Assembly: GCA_964459305.1 (NCBI GenBank)
Contig: CAYWNA010000267.1
Coordinates: 1-18,168, forward strand
Direction: 5' to 3'
DNA: 18,168 nucleotides
Source: CAYWNA01 sp964459305
GTDB lineage: Bacteria; Planctomycetota; Planctomycetia; Pirellulales; Pirellulaceae
The notes under the pieces are model-generated. The model saw only the letters and a list, made by a program, of their open reading frames with translations. It did no database searches and was not told where the DNA came from. The translations under genes were made by a program, and so were the position numbers. Within the stretch, counting starts at the first letter, position 1, and each line of letters begins with the position of its first letter. Shown here piece by piece: positions 1-7,030 of this stretch.

Positions 1-1187
1 CGCTCAGCCCGCTTTCGCTCAGTGACGTCGCGGAATAGGCCCCGGGTGGCCACGGGTTTCCCGTGCTCGAATTTGCAACTGCTACTTCCTTCCACGTCGA
101 TGGAACGACCGTCGCGGGTCACGAATGTGGCCTCGATATGCTCTGGGTTTTCTCCGGAGACCACGCGCTGGAACAGTTCCTGGCAATGGGCGCGGCTGTT
201 GGGGTGGATGATGTCGAACAGATCGAGATTGTCCACATCTTCATCGGTATAGCTGAGCGTCTCTTTCCAGGCTGGGTTGACGTAGATCAGCGATCCATCC
301 GGCGCCACACTTTGGATCAGGTCGCTGGCGTTGTCGAACAGATCGCGGTACCTCTCCTCGCTCTCGCGTAGCGCGTGTTCTGCCCGCTGGCGCTCGGTGA
401 TGTCGCGGATGATGCCGCCAATACTGGCAAGCCCGCCCCGATCATTGCAGATGGGAAACGCCGAGAGCGAAATGTCGATCCTCCGGCCATCGCGCAGGGT
501 GTGTGTCGATTCCACTTGGCTCACCGTTTTGCCCCGCTTGACTCGTTCGACGACCTCGAACACCATGTCGCGGTCTTCCGGGCGGGCCAATATCGAGATC
601 CGTTTACCGAGCGCCTCTTCGGCCGAGAAACCGAACATTTTCTCGGCACCCTGGTTCCAACTCAACAAAATCCCGTCCAGGTCGGTACTGACGATGGCGT
701 CTTCGGTCGACTGGACGATGGCCGCCAGTTGCGCGCGTTCTGCCTCGGCCTGCTTCTGACGTGTGAGGTCGCGCAGCACGACCAGATGAGCAGGTTGTCC
801 CTCCCACGACATTTCGACAACCCGCATTTCCACGGGCACCCGTTGGCCGTCGCTTCGGATAATCTCGATTTCCATCGATTGCCCACCCGCTCCGGGAAAG
901 CCAACGCGTGTGCCCAGGACTTCATCTGCCGAGCGGCCGAAGAGGGCCTCGGCAGCCGGATTCAAGAACTGCACGGTTCCCTGATTGTCCACGACCACCA
1001 TCCCATCGACATTGCTGGCGATGACGTTGCGCAGGTTTGACTCACTGGTTTGGGTACGCTGCAGGGCCCGCTGGAGCTTCGCCCGGTTCTTGTTCCGTGC
1101 CCTGGAGTAGTGTATGGAGCGGAGCAGCAGATCGGTGTCGAATCTACCCTTGACCAGGCATTGTCGGTGTCCGCACCAGAAGTGGTT
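1..1187 (-). CDS. Receiver-stub/multi-PAS sensory protein, partial (runs off left edge)
   Basis: This is a signalling protein whose reading frame is open on the minus strand from a TAG at 1188-1190 to the left edge, so the C-terminus (probably a histidine kinase core) is outside the window. The first recognisable residues, 'LVKGRFDTDLLLRSIHY' (about 1109-1157), match the typical last strand and helix of a CheY-like receiver domain in receiver-PAS kinases. The aspartate-bearing first part of that receiver is absent. A coiled linker follows, then at least three PAS/PAC units: 'ASNVDGMVVVDNQG', 'VQSTEDAIVSTDLDG' and 'DNASDLIQSVAPDG'. They are separated by PAC ends such as 'LRDLTRQKQAEAERA' and 'IRDITERQRAEHALR'. 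I see no convincing start codon or Shine-Dalgarno near 1160-1187, so this is probably the 3' part of a 5'-truncated gene. PAS and receiver assignment is by motif; the sensed signal is unknown. Confidence 0.75.
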
Positions 1188-1555
1188 CTATTCCTGTGGT
1201 CACGATCTTTAGGCACCGTGAACTTGAAGTGGCTGCCTCCGCCAACGGTCGACTCGACGAAAATCGAACCGCCATGCCGCTCGACGATTCGTTTGGCGAT
1301 GGCAAGCCCGACGCCGGTTGCCTCCAGTTCGTCTCGCGGTTTTAGGGTCTGGAACAGCTCAAAAACGCGGTCGAAGTGTTCCTTCGGGATGCCGGGACCG
1401 TTGTCCCGCACGCGGAATTCCCAGAAGTGGCCATCATCGTGGCACGAGACCACGACTTCCCCTTCCGGCTTGACCATGTGCTTGATCGCGTTGCCGATCA
1501 AATTCTGAAGGACTTGCTTCAGTTGTTTTGCGCATTTGGATTCTTGGGCGTGAGT
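962..1555 (-). pseudogene. Histidine kinase ATPase (HATPase_c) domain fragment
   Basis: The frame is open from a TGA at 1556-1558 to a stop at 962, but only about 1206-1540 looks like real protein. It carries the ATP-binding boxes of a histidine kinase in order: N-box 'LKQVLQNLIGNAIKH', G1 'VRDNGPGIP', F-box 'VFELFQTLKP', G2 'EATGVGLAIAKRIVE', then 'STVGGGSHFKFTVP'. The DHp domain with the phosphorylated histidine is missing upstream, and no start codon precedes the N-box. After 'FTVPKD' the frame becomes antisense-like, low-complexity sequence that overlaps the real PAS frame, so the listed stop is not the ancestral end. The frame is one base behind the upstream PilJ-type sensor fragment and differs again from the downstream PAS frame. 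I read it as the surviving catalytic end of a kinase whose middle has been lost. Confidence 0.75.
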
Positions 1556-1992
1556 TCAGCATCCGGCATTCCCACCAGTGACTTCAATTCCGTCGAATAT
1601 CGCTGAACTTGTTTGTCCAGCATGGTCGGGGCGTGGAAATAGACCTCGCTCGCTGCAGGCGGAAGATCACCCGGCAGTCCCATCTCGGGATCGCCCCGAG
1701 TCAATCCACGGTGAGACCGATCGAAAAGAGCAATCGCCTCGGCCAACTCATTGCGAAGATCGGTGCGTTCGGCAGAATCTTTCGACAGCACCAGGTCCTG
1801 AGCCAAAAGCGCCGTCCGCTGAGACAACATACGCTGGCGCCCGCTGACATTGACAACGGCGGCCACGGACTGCTGCGACCTCGCCCTCGCCTGAAGGATC
1901 ACAAAGTTGGCTACCATCAGTAGCGTCGACACCGCAAGCGCCGCTAGAAAAACGATGTTTCTTACGATTGCGGTCGCCTTTGTCGCGGACAT
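1519..1992 (-). pseudogene. Truncated PilJ-type sensor N-terminus (TM plus PilJ domain)
   Basis: A 157-residue product with one N-terminal membrane helix (about residues 12-33). It is followed by 'AAVVNVSGRQRMLSQRTALL', the signature of the type IV pili methyl-accepting chemotaxis transducer N-terminal (PilJ) domain, which resembles NarX-type periplasmic sensor modules. I chose the ATG at 1992 because AGAAGG lies just before it; an 18-codon longer frame to 2046 lacks such a site. Family members continue after 'DAELTP' with more periplasmic helix, a second membrane helix, HAMP and a kinase core. Here the frame stops after 'NPNAQNN' and the next recognisable sequence, in another frame, is already the kinase N-box. 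The product would have one membrane anchor and no output domain. It is probably the 5' remnant of a membrane histidine kinase, though a short standalone protein cannot be excluded. Confidence 0.7.
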
Positions 1993-2008
1993 GGCCTTCT
2001 TTCCGTAC

Positions 2009-2026
2009 CTGTCGGAATCCCGACAG
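2009..2026. repeat. Perfect short hairpin upstream of the PilJ-type gene
   Basis: CTGTCGG (2009-2015), loop AATC, CCGACAG (2020-2026). It sits 17 bases upstream of the chosen start at 1992, within the presumed leader. There is no U-tract, so it is not an intrinsic terminator. It could be an mRNA structure or an operator; the sequence alone does not say which. Confidence 0.5.
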
Positions 2027-2158
2027 TGATTCAGCGATTGCCACAAGACGCGTAACCACGCGATACGAACGCGAAAAAGGGGCGGCTACGCAAACCCCGT
2101 CGATCCGCGACAGAAAAGTGTGCCATAAAGAGTCCGAGGCAATCGGCAACACGGTACC

Positions 2159-2187
2159 ATGATACATAATTTTGTCGCTGGAGACAA
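2159..2187 (-). promoter_or_regulatory. Candidate sigma70-type promoter for the truncated sensor gene
   Basis: On the minus strand TTGTCT (2182-2187) is followed after 17 bases by TATCAT (2159-2164). That is four of six and five of six matches to the -35 and -10 consensus. The predicted start near 2150 would give a leader of about 160 bases before the ATG at 1992. The rest of 2047-2351 between the sensor and FHA genes holds no convincing gene or terminator. Promoter use in this organism is inferred. Confidence 0.35.
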
Positions 2188-2351
2188 TGCAAGGTCCGAG
2201 TGAGACGCCGTTTATGGGGCCGTCTGGGGGGAAATCTGTCGTTGGAAGGCAGCCTGAAAGCCGTACCCCAACGCAACCGCAGAGCCCGCCCGCTTCGCTC
2301 ATCGAGGCGTGAAGTGCACTTGCGAAATTCCCGATCGCAATTCCGCAAGGG

Positions 2352-2831
2352 TCAACGATCAGGTTTTAGTTCTGAGCCGTCATTCCCCAATTGCTGGCGC
2401 ACGGCGTCGCCGAGGGATTGGAGGTCATCGACGCTCAAGGTCCCATGGCTCCCTCGCGTCTCGTCCTGATCCAGTACCAAGAATTTCAGAACGATCTCGC
2501 CGATCTGGAATTCGTCTCCGGAGCTAAGAGGCTGTTTTGCATTCCTAAGCACTATTGAAGGTTCGATAATCACACCGTTGGTGCTTCCCAGGTCAGCTAT
2601 GGTAAAGGATGTCTGATCATAACTGACCCTCAGATTCGCATGCTTTCTTGACACGGTTCCGGAGTTGATAACGACCTCGCACAGAGGATCTCTGCCGATG
2701 AAGTTCTCTCCGGATTGCAAATTGAAGACCTTCCCAGGGCGATCACCTGTATCGTTGTTGCCCTCGACAATTGTCAATTGAATGATTCGTTCTGCACTCT
2801 CGGAATGCCTTTTCTTTCGGAAAAGAACCAT
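2352..2831 (-). CDS. FHA-domain protein
   Basis: A 159-residue cytoplasmic protein made almost entirely of one forkhead-associated domain, a module that binds phosphothreonine peptides. The canonical elements are present in order: 'FIGRDP' (GR at 46-47), 'SRKHANL' (61-67) and 'LGSTNG' (82-86). The following strands extend to about residue 120. A short basic N-terminus ('FRKKRH') precedes the domain, and a polar 40-residue tail with no recognised motif follows. The ATG at 2831 has GGAGG nine bases upstream. It lies 27 bases downstream of the channel gene on the same strand, so the two are probably cotranscribed. With no attached enzyme, it likely acts as an adaptor for Ser/Thr kinase signalling, of which planctomycetes have much; its partner is unknown. 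Confidence 0.88.
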   Translation of the reverse strand: MVLFRKKRHSESAERIIQLTIVEGNNDTGDRPGKVFNLQSGENFIGRDPLCEVVINSGTVSRKHANLRVSYDQTSFTIADLGSTNGVIIEPSIVLRNAKQPLSSGDEFQIGEIVLKFLVLDQDETRGSHGTLSVDDLQSLGDAVRQQLGNDGSELKPDR

Positions 2832-2858
2832 GATTCACGACCTCCGCATCAGATTCCG

Positions 2859-3461
2859 CTAGTCCCGCCTTTTCCGCTGGATGTCAATGTAGACAGAGAT
2901 GAGCATTGTGAAGAGAAGAAGCACAAATCCAAGTCCAAACAGGATCTCGGTGATGACGATCGTTCGCGCAAGCCAGTGCACAGGCTGTATGTCGCCATAA
3001 CCCACGGTTGTGATCGTGACGACGCTGAAATAGAAAAAGTCAAAATAGGGAACAGAATTGCCCTGAGGAACGACGAACGCTCGTTCGCGGAAAATGCCAA
3101 AAAGCCCATGGTACACCGTCGCGAAACTCACGACGGCACCCAAGTACTTGATCAGGGCGCCAACGATCTCCTCCCTCATTTCGTGGACGCTCGTAATGTC
3201 GATCATGCCGTGCCTTTTCTCCAACTCCTCGTGGCCAAACACGGAGAGCAACATGTCGCCCGCCAGGACAAACACGTAGAACAAAGCCAAGGCAATTCCG
3301 ATGATGGCGAAAGCGGCTGGCGGAATGTGCAACAAGATGATGGGTAGTATCCAGAATAGAAAGAAATGGCTGAGGACGGCAGTCGCCTCTCCCAGCTTGT
3401 CGGCGATTCTGAATTCCAACGCGGATAGAGCGTTAAGGATGAGTACCCAGAGTCTGAGCAT
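2859..3461 (-). CDS. Two-pore-helix type K+ channel protein (Ion_trans_2)
   Basis: A 200-residue inner-membrane protein. The pore region carries 'TITTVGYGDIQP' (residues 149-160), and TVGYGD is the potassium selectivity filter. It is flanked by hydrophobic helices at about 103-125 and 165-192, which form the outer and inner pore helices. The N-terminal half has further hydrophobic stretches (about 30-75). A charged loop (78-98) separates the halves. I see no RCK/TrkA-N, cyclic-nucleotide or S4 voltage-sensor domain; the protein ends in 'DIQRKRRD' right after the inner helix. So it is probably a minimal ungated or lipid/pH-sensitive K+ channel, unless the FHA protein encoded 27 bases downstream supplies regulation. 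K+ selectivity is inferred from the filter. The start ATG at 3461 lacks a strong Shine-Dalgarno. Confidence 0.87.
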   Translation of the reverse strand: MLRLWVLILNALSALEFRIADKLGEATAVLSHFFLFWILPIILLHIPPAAFAIIGIALALFYVFVLAGDMLLSVFGHEELEKRHGMIDITSVHEMREEIVGALIKYLGAVVSFATVYHGLFGIFRERAFVVPQGNSVPYFDFFYFSVVTITTVGYGDIQPVHWLARTIVITEILFGLGFVLLLFTMLISVYIDIQRKRRD

Positions 3462-3513
3462 TGACGCGCTACTCTCACTTTTCTCTATGGCAGGACTTCA
3501 GTAACTAGGCATC

Positions 3514-3542
3514 ATTATCAGCCCACCGGCACCCGTCCGCAA
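3514..3542 (-). promoter_or_regulatory. Weak candidate promoter for the channel-FHA pair
   Basis: TTGCGG (3537-3542), 17 bases, GATAAT (3514-3519) on the minus strand. The -10 is a good match and the -35 a poor one. It lies about 50 bases upstream of the channel start. Confidence 0.25.
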
Positions 3543-3587
3543 CGGTTAATCCTGGCTTTTTTCGGTTTCTAATTTGACTGTTTGAGT

Positions 3588-3701
3588 TCGATGACAAACG
3601 GCACGAGACTGCAGGGAACGTCCTTCGAGGCGTTCCGCGAACTGCGGCTCCGCGTGTTTGTCCGCGCCGCGGAACGCCACGGAGGGCATTGCCCGCAGAA
3701 C
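3588..3701. repeat. Copy A of a candidate dispersed intergenic repeat, with inserted palindrome
   Basis: The ends of this segment resemble 9730-9796. 'TCGATGACAAACGGCACGAG' and CTGCAG on the left, and GGAACGCC, then GGGCATTGCCCGCAGAAC on the right, have similar counterparts in the same order in the second copy. Between them this copy carries about 50 extra bases with a long inverted repeat (3622-3639 against 3668-3685, 16 of 18 positions, including 11 consecutive pairs GGCGTTCCGCG/CGCGGAACGCC). No open reading frame explains it. The similarity was judged by eye, so the family assignment is tentative. Confidence 0.4.
3622..3685. repeat. Long imperfect inverted repeat (hairpin)
   Basis: Arms 3622-3639 and 3668-3685 are complementary at 16 of 18 positions around a 28-base loop. 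It lies in the 399-base non-coding gap between the Hsp70 and channel genes (3462-3860). No U-run follows on either strand, so it is unlikely to be an intrinsic terminator. REP-like or MITE-like elements are possible explanations. Confidence 0.65.
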
Positions 3702-3775
3702 ATAGCCAGTCGCACTATCCCGCATTTCTCACCAGACTGGGAAATCCCGACAGTATGTTGACATCAGCCCGACGC

Positions 3776-3812
3776 GCGAGCGAGGGAAAGCCGCCCGCGA
3801 TCCCTCGCTTGC
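3776..3812 (-). terminator. Hairpin downstream of the Hsp70 gene, possible terminator
   Basis: AGCGAGGGA (3779-3787) pairs with TCCCTCGCT (3801-3809), extended by three more pairs with one G-U, around a 13-base loop. It begins about 50 bases past the Hsp70 stop. The minus strand has no U-tract after it, so it may be an mRNA 3'-end stabiliser or a factor-dependent site, not a classical terminator. Confidence 0.35.
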
Positions 3813-3860
3813 ACTTCAGGCTTGGATAACTTACGATTCCGCAAGCTGGCCCGCCGACGA

Positions 3861-5573
3861 TCAGAATTCCAAATCAGAGAAGACCTCGGAGTCTTCGTCT
3901 TCTTCGAAGATGTGCGGGGCTTCGAAATCAAGCTCGTCCGATCCCGATGGCGCAATTGCCGGCGCGGACGGTTTTGGGGCCTGCTGAGGTGACTTGCCCG
4001 CAGTGGGAGCGGCGGGCGCGACGGTGGTGGAGCCCGCCATGTACTGTCCACCCGCAATACGTTCTTCCCATTTCCGGAGCAGTTCTTCGCTCATTCCCGA
4101 TGCCCGCTCGATTGCCATCGACGCCTCCACGCGCTTATCGGGCAGGGACGCTTTGACCCCAAGACGTCCGTTTGTCGCGTAGTGGAACTGGACGATGATC
4201 GGCGTCTTCGAAGGCAGGTTCGGGGGCAGGTTGGATACCACGCACTTGCCGATAGGAGTGGAGTTCTTTCCGCTGTCGTCTCCGCCTTCAATGACGTGAA
4301 CCACCACCCTTTTCTGATTGGCTCGGTGCGTAACAAACTTGCTTCTAGTCCTGGCCGGCAGCGTCGTATTGCGCGGAATCATGATCCGGCGACGTTTCAT
4401 GCCGGTTTCTTTTTCCAGCCCCAAGACGCCCAGATCGTGAGAATTGACGTTCTTGACGGCCAAGTTTCGATCTGTCGTCCTGCGCCCCTGACCCAGGAAG
4501 CCAGCATACAAAGCAGCTCCGTGTGCGACGGCTTCGTCAGGCGACAAAGACCGGTCGACTTGCATGCCGGAGTGCTCTTCCAAAGCGAGTTTTACCATCG
4601 GCATGCGAGTGGACCCGCCGACCAACAGGATCCGAGTGAGGTCGCTCCAGCTTCGCTTCGCATCTCGCAACAGCTTCTCGACCGTGAACATGGTCCGCTG
4701 CAGGAGGTCGCTGGTCAGAGACTCAAACTCGTCCCGCGTTAACAACACCTGGATTCGTTTCCCTTGGTGCGAGTAGCGAATCGTGATGCTGCTGCGCGAA
4801 CTGAGCGCGCGTTTTGCATCCTCGGCTTCTTGGAGCAACATCTGGAATGCGGCTTGGTCCTGCCGAGGGTCGGTTCCAAGCTGTTCGATAAACGTATCGG
4901 CGACGTGATCGACGATACGCCGGTCCCAGTCGATGCCACCGAGTTGAACATCTCCGTCCGTCGCCACGGCCGTATATGTGGAGCCTTCGATCTCCATCAA
5001 GGTGACATCGAACGTGCCGCCCCCCAAATCGTAGACCAAGATCGTCTCGCTCCGCTCCGCCTCGCCTGCCGTGGACACAAAGCCCGCTTGAACGCCGTAG
5101 GCGATCGCTGCGGCTGTGGGCTCGTTGATGATGTCGATGACTTTTAGACCTGCCAGCCGCCCCGCATCCATGGTGGCTTTTCGCCGAGGTTCATTGAAGA
5201 AGGCCGGCACGGTGACGACTACCTCCTTCACAGAGCCGAGTCTCAATTCCGCGTCGTCTTTCAGCTTTTGCAGGACGGCCGCTTGAATCACTTCTGGCGG
5301 AAGCTGAACGCCGCGAATGGGCTTCGAGTGCGCAGCCTTCCCCATGTCGCGTTTTGCGAACTGCGCCACGGCGTCTGGTTCATAGGCCGCCGCCTTCACG
5401 GCTTCTTTTCCCACGACGGCTTCCGCCTCGTCGAAGTAGACGACACTGGGCGTGCTCAGATCCCCCTCCATATTCAAAATGGTCTGAGGGACGCCGCCAC
5501 GGTCCAAATATGCCACCGCGGAAAACGTGGTTCCCAGGTCAATACCTATCGCTTGTTTCGATGATGCGCTCAC
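3861..5573 (-). CDS. Hsp70-family (DnaK-like) chaperone with unusual C-terminus
   Basis: A 570-residue cytoplasmic ATP-dependent chaperone. All Hsp70 ATPase signatures are present: 'IGIDLGTTFSAVAYL' (9-23), 'INEPTAAAIAYG' (149-160), 'VYDLGGGTFDVTLM' (180-193) and 'RILLVGGSTRMPMV' (314-327). A beta-rich substrate domain follows (about 372-480), but the usual DVTPLSLG-like entry reads 'NSHDLGVLGLEKETG'. The alpha-helical lid of DnaK is missing or minimal: after residue 510 comes a Pro/Ala linker and a strongly acidic tail ending 'EDEDSEVFSDLEF'. It is therefore a paralogue, not the housekeeping DnaK of about 640 residues. The start is a GTG at 5573; an in-frame stop just upstream allows no earlier one. 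I see no CIRCE element upstream and no dnaJ or grpE nearby. Client and cochaperone are unknown. Confidence 0.93.
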   Translation of the reverse strand: MSASSKQAIGIDLGTTFSAVAYLDRGGVPQTILNMEGDLSTPSVVYFDEAEAVVGKEAVKAAAYEPDAVAQFAKRDMGKAAHSKPIRGVQLPPEVIQAAVLQKLKDDAELRLGSVKEVVVTVPAFFNEPRRKATMDAGRLAGLKVIDIINEPTAAAIAYGVQAGFVSTAGEAERSETILVYDLGGGTFDVTLMEIEGSTYTAVATDGDVQLGGIDWDRRIVDHVADTFIEQLGTDPRQDQAAFQMLLQEAEDAKRALSSRSSITIRYSHQGKRIQVLLTRDEFESLTSDLLQRTMFTVEKLLRDAKRSWSDLTRILLVGGSTRMPMVKLALEEHSGMQVDRSLSPDEAVAHGAALYAGFLGQGRRTTDRNLAVKNVNSHDLGVLGLEKETGMKRRRIMIPRNTTLPARTRSKFVTHRANQKRVVVHVIEGGDDSGKNSTPIGKCVVSNLPPNLPSKTPIIVQFHYATNGRLGVKASLPDKRVEASMAIERASGMSEELLRKWEERIAGGQYMAGSTTVAPAAPTAGKSPQQAPKPSAPAIAPSGSDELDFEAPHIFEEDEDSEVFSDLEF

Positions 5574-5778
5574 CCGTAGCTGCTTTCGTCATCGTTTCGA
5601 AGGAGAATACCCCGTCAAGTTACCGTATCAAGAATACAAAAGTCAGTGCGGCCTAGTAACCGGGGGCAGGTGAGGTCGACCGGGATCGTCGGGGTGATTC
5701 GCGTCCACCGAGCCGCCAAGTCGAATCCTCGGACCGATGGGCAGTAACCAAGCGCCAATGCCCGGTGGCTTGCTGTTC

Positions 5779-6447
5779 TTATGTTGCCAGCGACGCGGCG
5801 TCCGTGGCAAAATCGTCTTCGAGGTGGTAATCGTGAAAGTACTTGGCAACCTTCTGTGCCAACACGACGACGAACAAATGGCGAAAACGGCCTTCACTCA
5901 ACTCGGTCGTGTGCCGGGGGCCGTTTCGAGGGAAAACGAAGTCGTGGATTTCCTCGCGAAACGCGATCTTTCCGTCGTCGGTCATGTCGTATACCGTCAC
6001 AACAACATTTGCTCGCCCCCTGTACAATGTGCTACCTTCGTGCAGCCGTACGCCTGACAAGTCAATGGCCAGGACCATGTCAGCGTCGACACCGCGGCCG
6101 ATCTCGCGGTAATCCATTTGATCCCAATCATTGTTGTCGATCCAGTCGGCCACCTCGTCCTGGTGACTGACATCGATGTCGTCCCCGTTTTCCCGCAGGA
6201 GGGACACCACCTCTCGCTGCAGCATTCTTGTCACAGAATTTGGCCCGTACGACGAGGCATCCGACACGCATACCACGGCGACCCGCTTGTCTTCGAGCCC
6301 GTCGAACTTGGCTTTGATCTTGTGGCCCCCTTGGATCGTGTGCAGCAGTTGCGCAGTGAGGCCGATGCAGCCAGAATTAAGAGTCGACAATAACACAAAG
6401 CCGGCGGCTACGATGACCCGGGCCGAGGGGAGACGGAAAGGAGACAT
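5779..6447 (-). CDS. Predicted lipoprotein of unknown function
   Basis: A 222-residue exported protein. The N-terminus has basic residues, a hydrophobic core and 'LLSTLNSGC' with the cysteine at residue 27, a relaxed lipobox (Asn at -3), so it is probably lipidated and anchored to a membrane. The mature part alternates strands and helices ('KRVAVVCVSDASSYGPN', 'ADMVLAIDLSGVRLHEGSTL', 'ANVVVTVYDMTDDGKIAF'). By eye this recalls the nucleotide-binding-like fold of CsgG/GNA1162-type lipoproteins, but that is only a suggestion. The ATG at 6447 follows AAGGATG at a suitable distance. The gene starts 28 bases after the DUF2752 gene, suggesting one transcript. No terminator was found downstream to the Hsp70 start. 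Confidence 0.8.
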   Translation of the reverse strand: MSPFRLPSARVIVAAGFVLLSTLNSGCIGLTAQLLHTIQGGHKIKAKFDGLEDKRVAVVCVSDASSYGPNSVTRMLQREVVSLLRENGDDIDVSHQDEVADWIDNNDWDQMDYREIGRGVDADMVLAIDLSGVRLHEGSTLYRGRANVVVTVYDMTDDGKIAFREEIHDFVFPRNGPRHTTELSEGRFRHLFVVVLAQKVAKYFHDYHLEDDFATDAASLAT

Positions 6448-6475
6448 GTCAACATCCTTGTTGTGCGATGAGCCT

Positions 6476-6922
6476 TCAGCGGAGGAGAAAGCAACGGATA
6501 CCCCAGTCGATCAAAGTGACCGCAAGCAGCGAAATGACCAGCGCGACGGTTGTCCACTCGCCAATTGGGCCCCACAGCCACTCGCCTCGGAGCCCCGATG
6601 TCAGCGCCCACGGTGCCAGCAGCAACGACGTGATGCCGAGCATCGCGCCTCCCGCGTTGGCTTGAAACGAACGAACGACTTGGCCTCGCACCAGGCGAGC
6701 CCATGACGTGGTCATGCCGCACGATGGGCACCGGATCCCCGTCAGTTGCCGAAATGTGCAAGGCGGCAGTCCCAATCCTTGGTGAGTTCCAAAGCCGCGC
6801 GCGTCAGGTTCGAGCAAAGCAGCCGTAATGAATAACGCCACCAACCCGCTTCCGGCAGCCACGAGAAAAAGCCTCTGTGCCCACGGAAGGATAGCCCACT
6901 CTTGTTGTTGCGACCGGTTCAC
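6476..6922 (-). CDS. DUF2752 membrane protein
   Basis: A 148-residue inner-membrane protein of the DUF2752 family. The hallmark is 'TGIRCPSCGMTTSWARLVRG' (residues 61-80), with a CPxCG-like cysteine pair and the following G-M-T-T/S-x-A-x-x-x-x-G pattern. It lies after the first membrane helix (about 17-37) and before two more hydrophobic segments (about 91-110 and 120-142). The function of the family is not established. I chose the GTG at 6922, which gives 'MNRSQQQEW' and a normal N-terminus before the first helix. An in-frame GTG at 6994 would add 24 residues but also lacks a Shine-Dalgarno. The gene sits between ymdB and a lipoprotein gene, all on the minus strand with small gaps. Confidence 0.85.
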   Translation of the reverse strand: MNRSQQQEWAILPWAQRLFLVAAGSGLVALFITAALLEPDARGFGTHQGLGLPPCTFRQLTGIRCPSCGMTTSWARLVRGQVVRSFQANAGGAMLGITSLLLAPWALTSGLRGEWLWGPIGEWTTVALVISLLAVTLIDWGIRCFLLR

Positions 6923-7030
6923 AGGAATCCAACATACGCGCGAAGAATAACGACGGAGGTATACACACGCAAGAGAGATATCCTTTGCTAGCACCGACCC
7001 AGGTATGTAACCATTCGAGTCATCCGGAGT

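Noticed and set aside
375..1040. 221-codon plus-strand ORF
   Set aside because: It is antisense to clear PAS domains on the minus strand.
1519..1555. Programmed -1 frameshift joining the PilJ-type ORF to the HATPase frame
   Set aside because: There is no X-XXY-YYZ slippery heptamer at the overlap, and a fusion would still lack the second membrane helix and the phosphorylated histidine.
2016..2027. Shared 12-mer AATCCCGACAGT at 2016 and near 3743
   Set aside because: Several 12-base matches are expected by chance in 18 kb, and the flanks do not match.
4182..4742. 186-codon plus-strand ORF
   Set aside because: It is antisense to the Hsp70 substrate and ATPase regions.
5574..5778. CIRCE or other heat-shock operator upstream of the Hsp70 gene
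   Set aside because: No TTAGCACTC/GAGTGCTAA-type inverted repeat is present.
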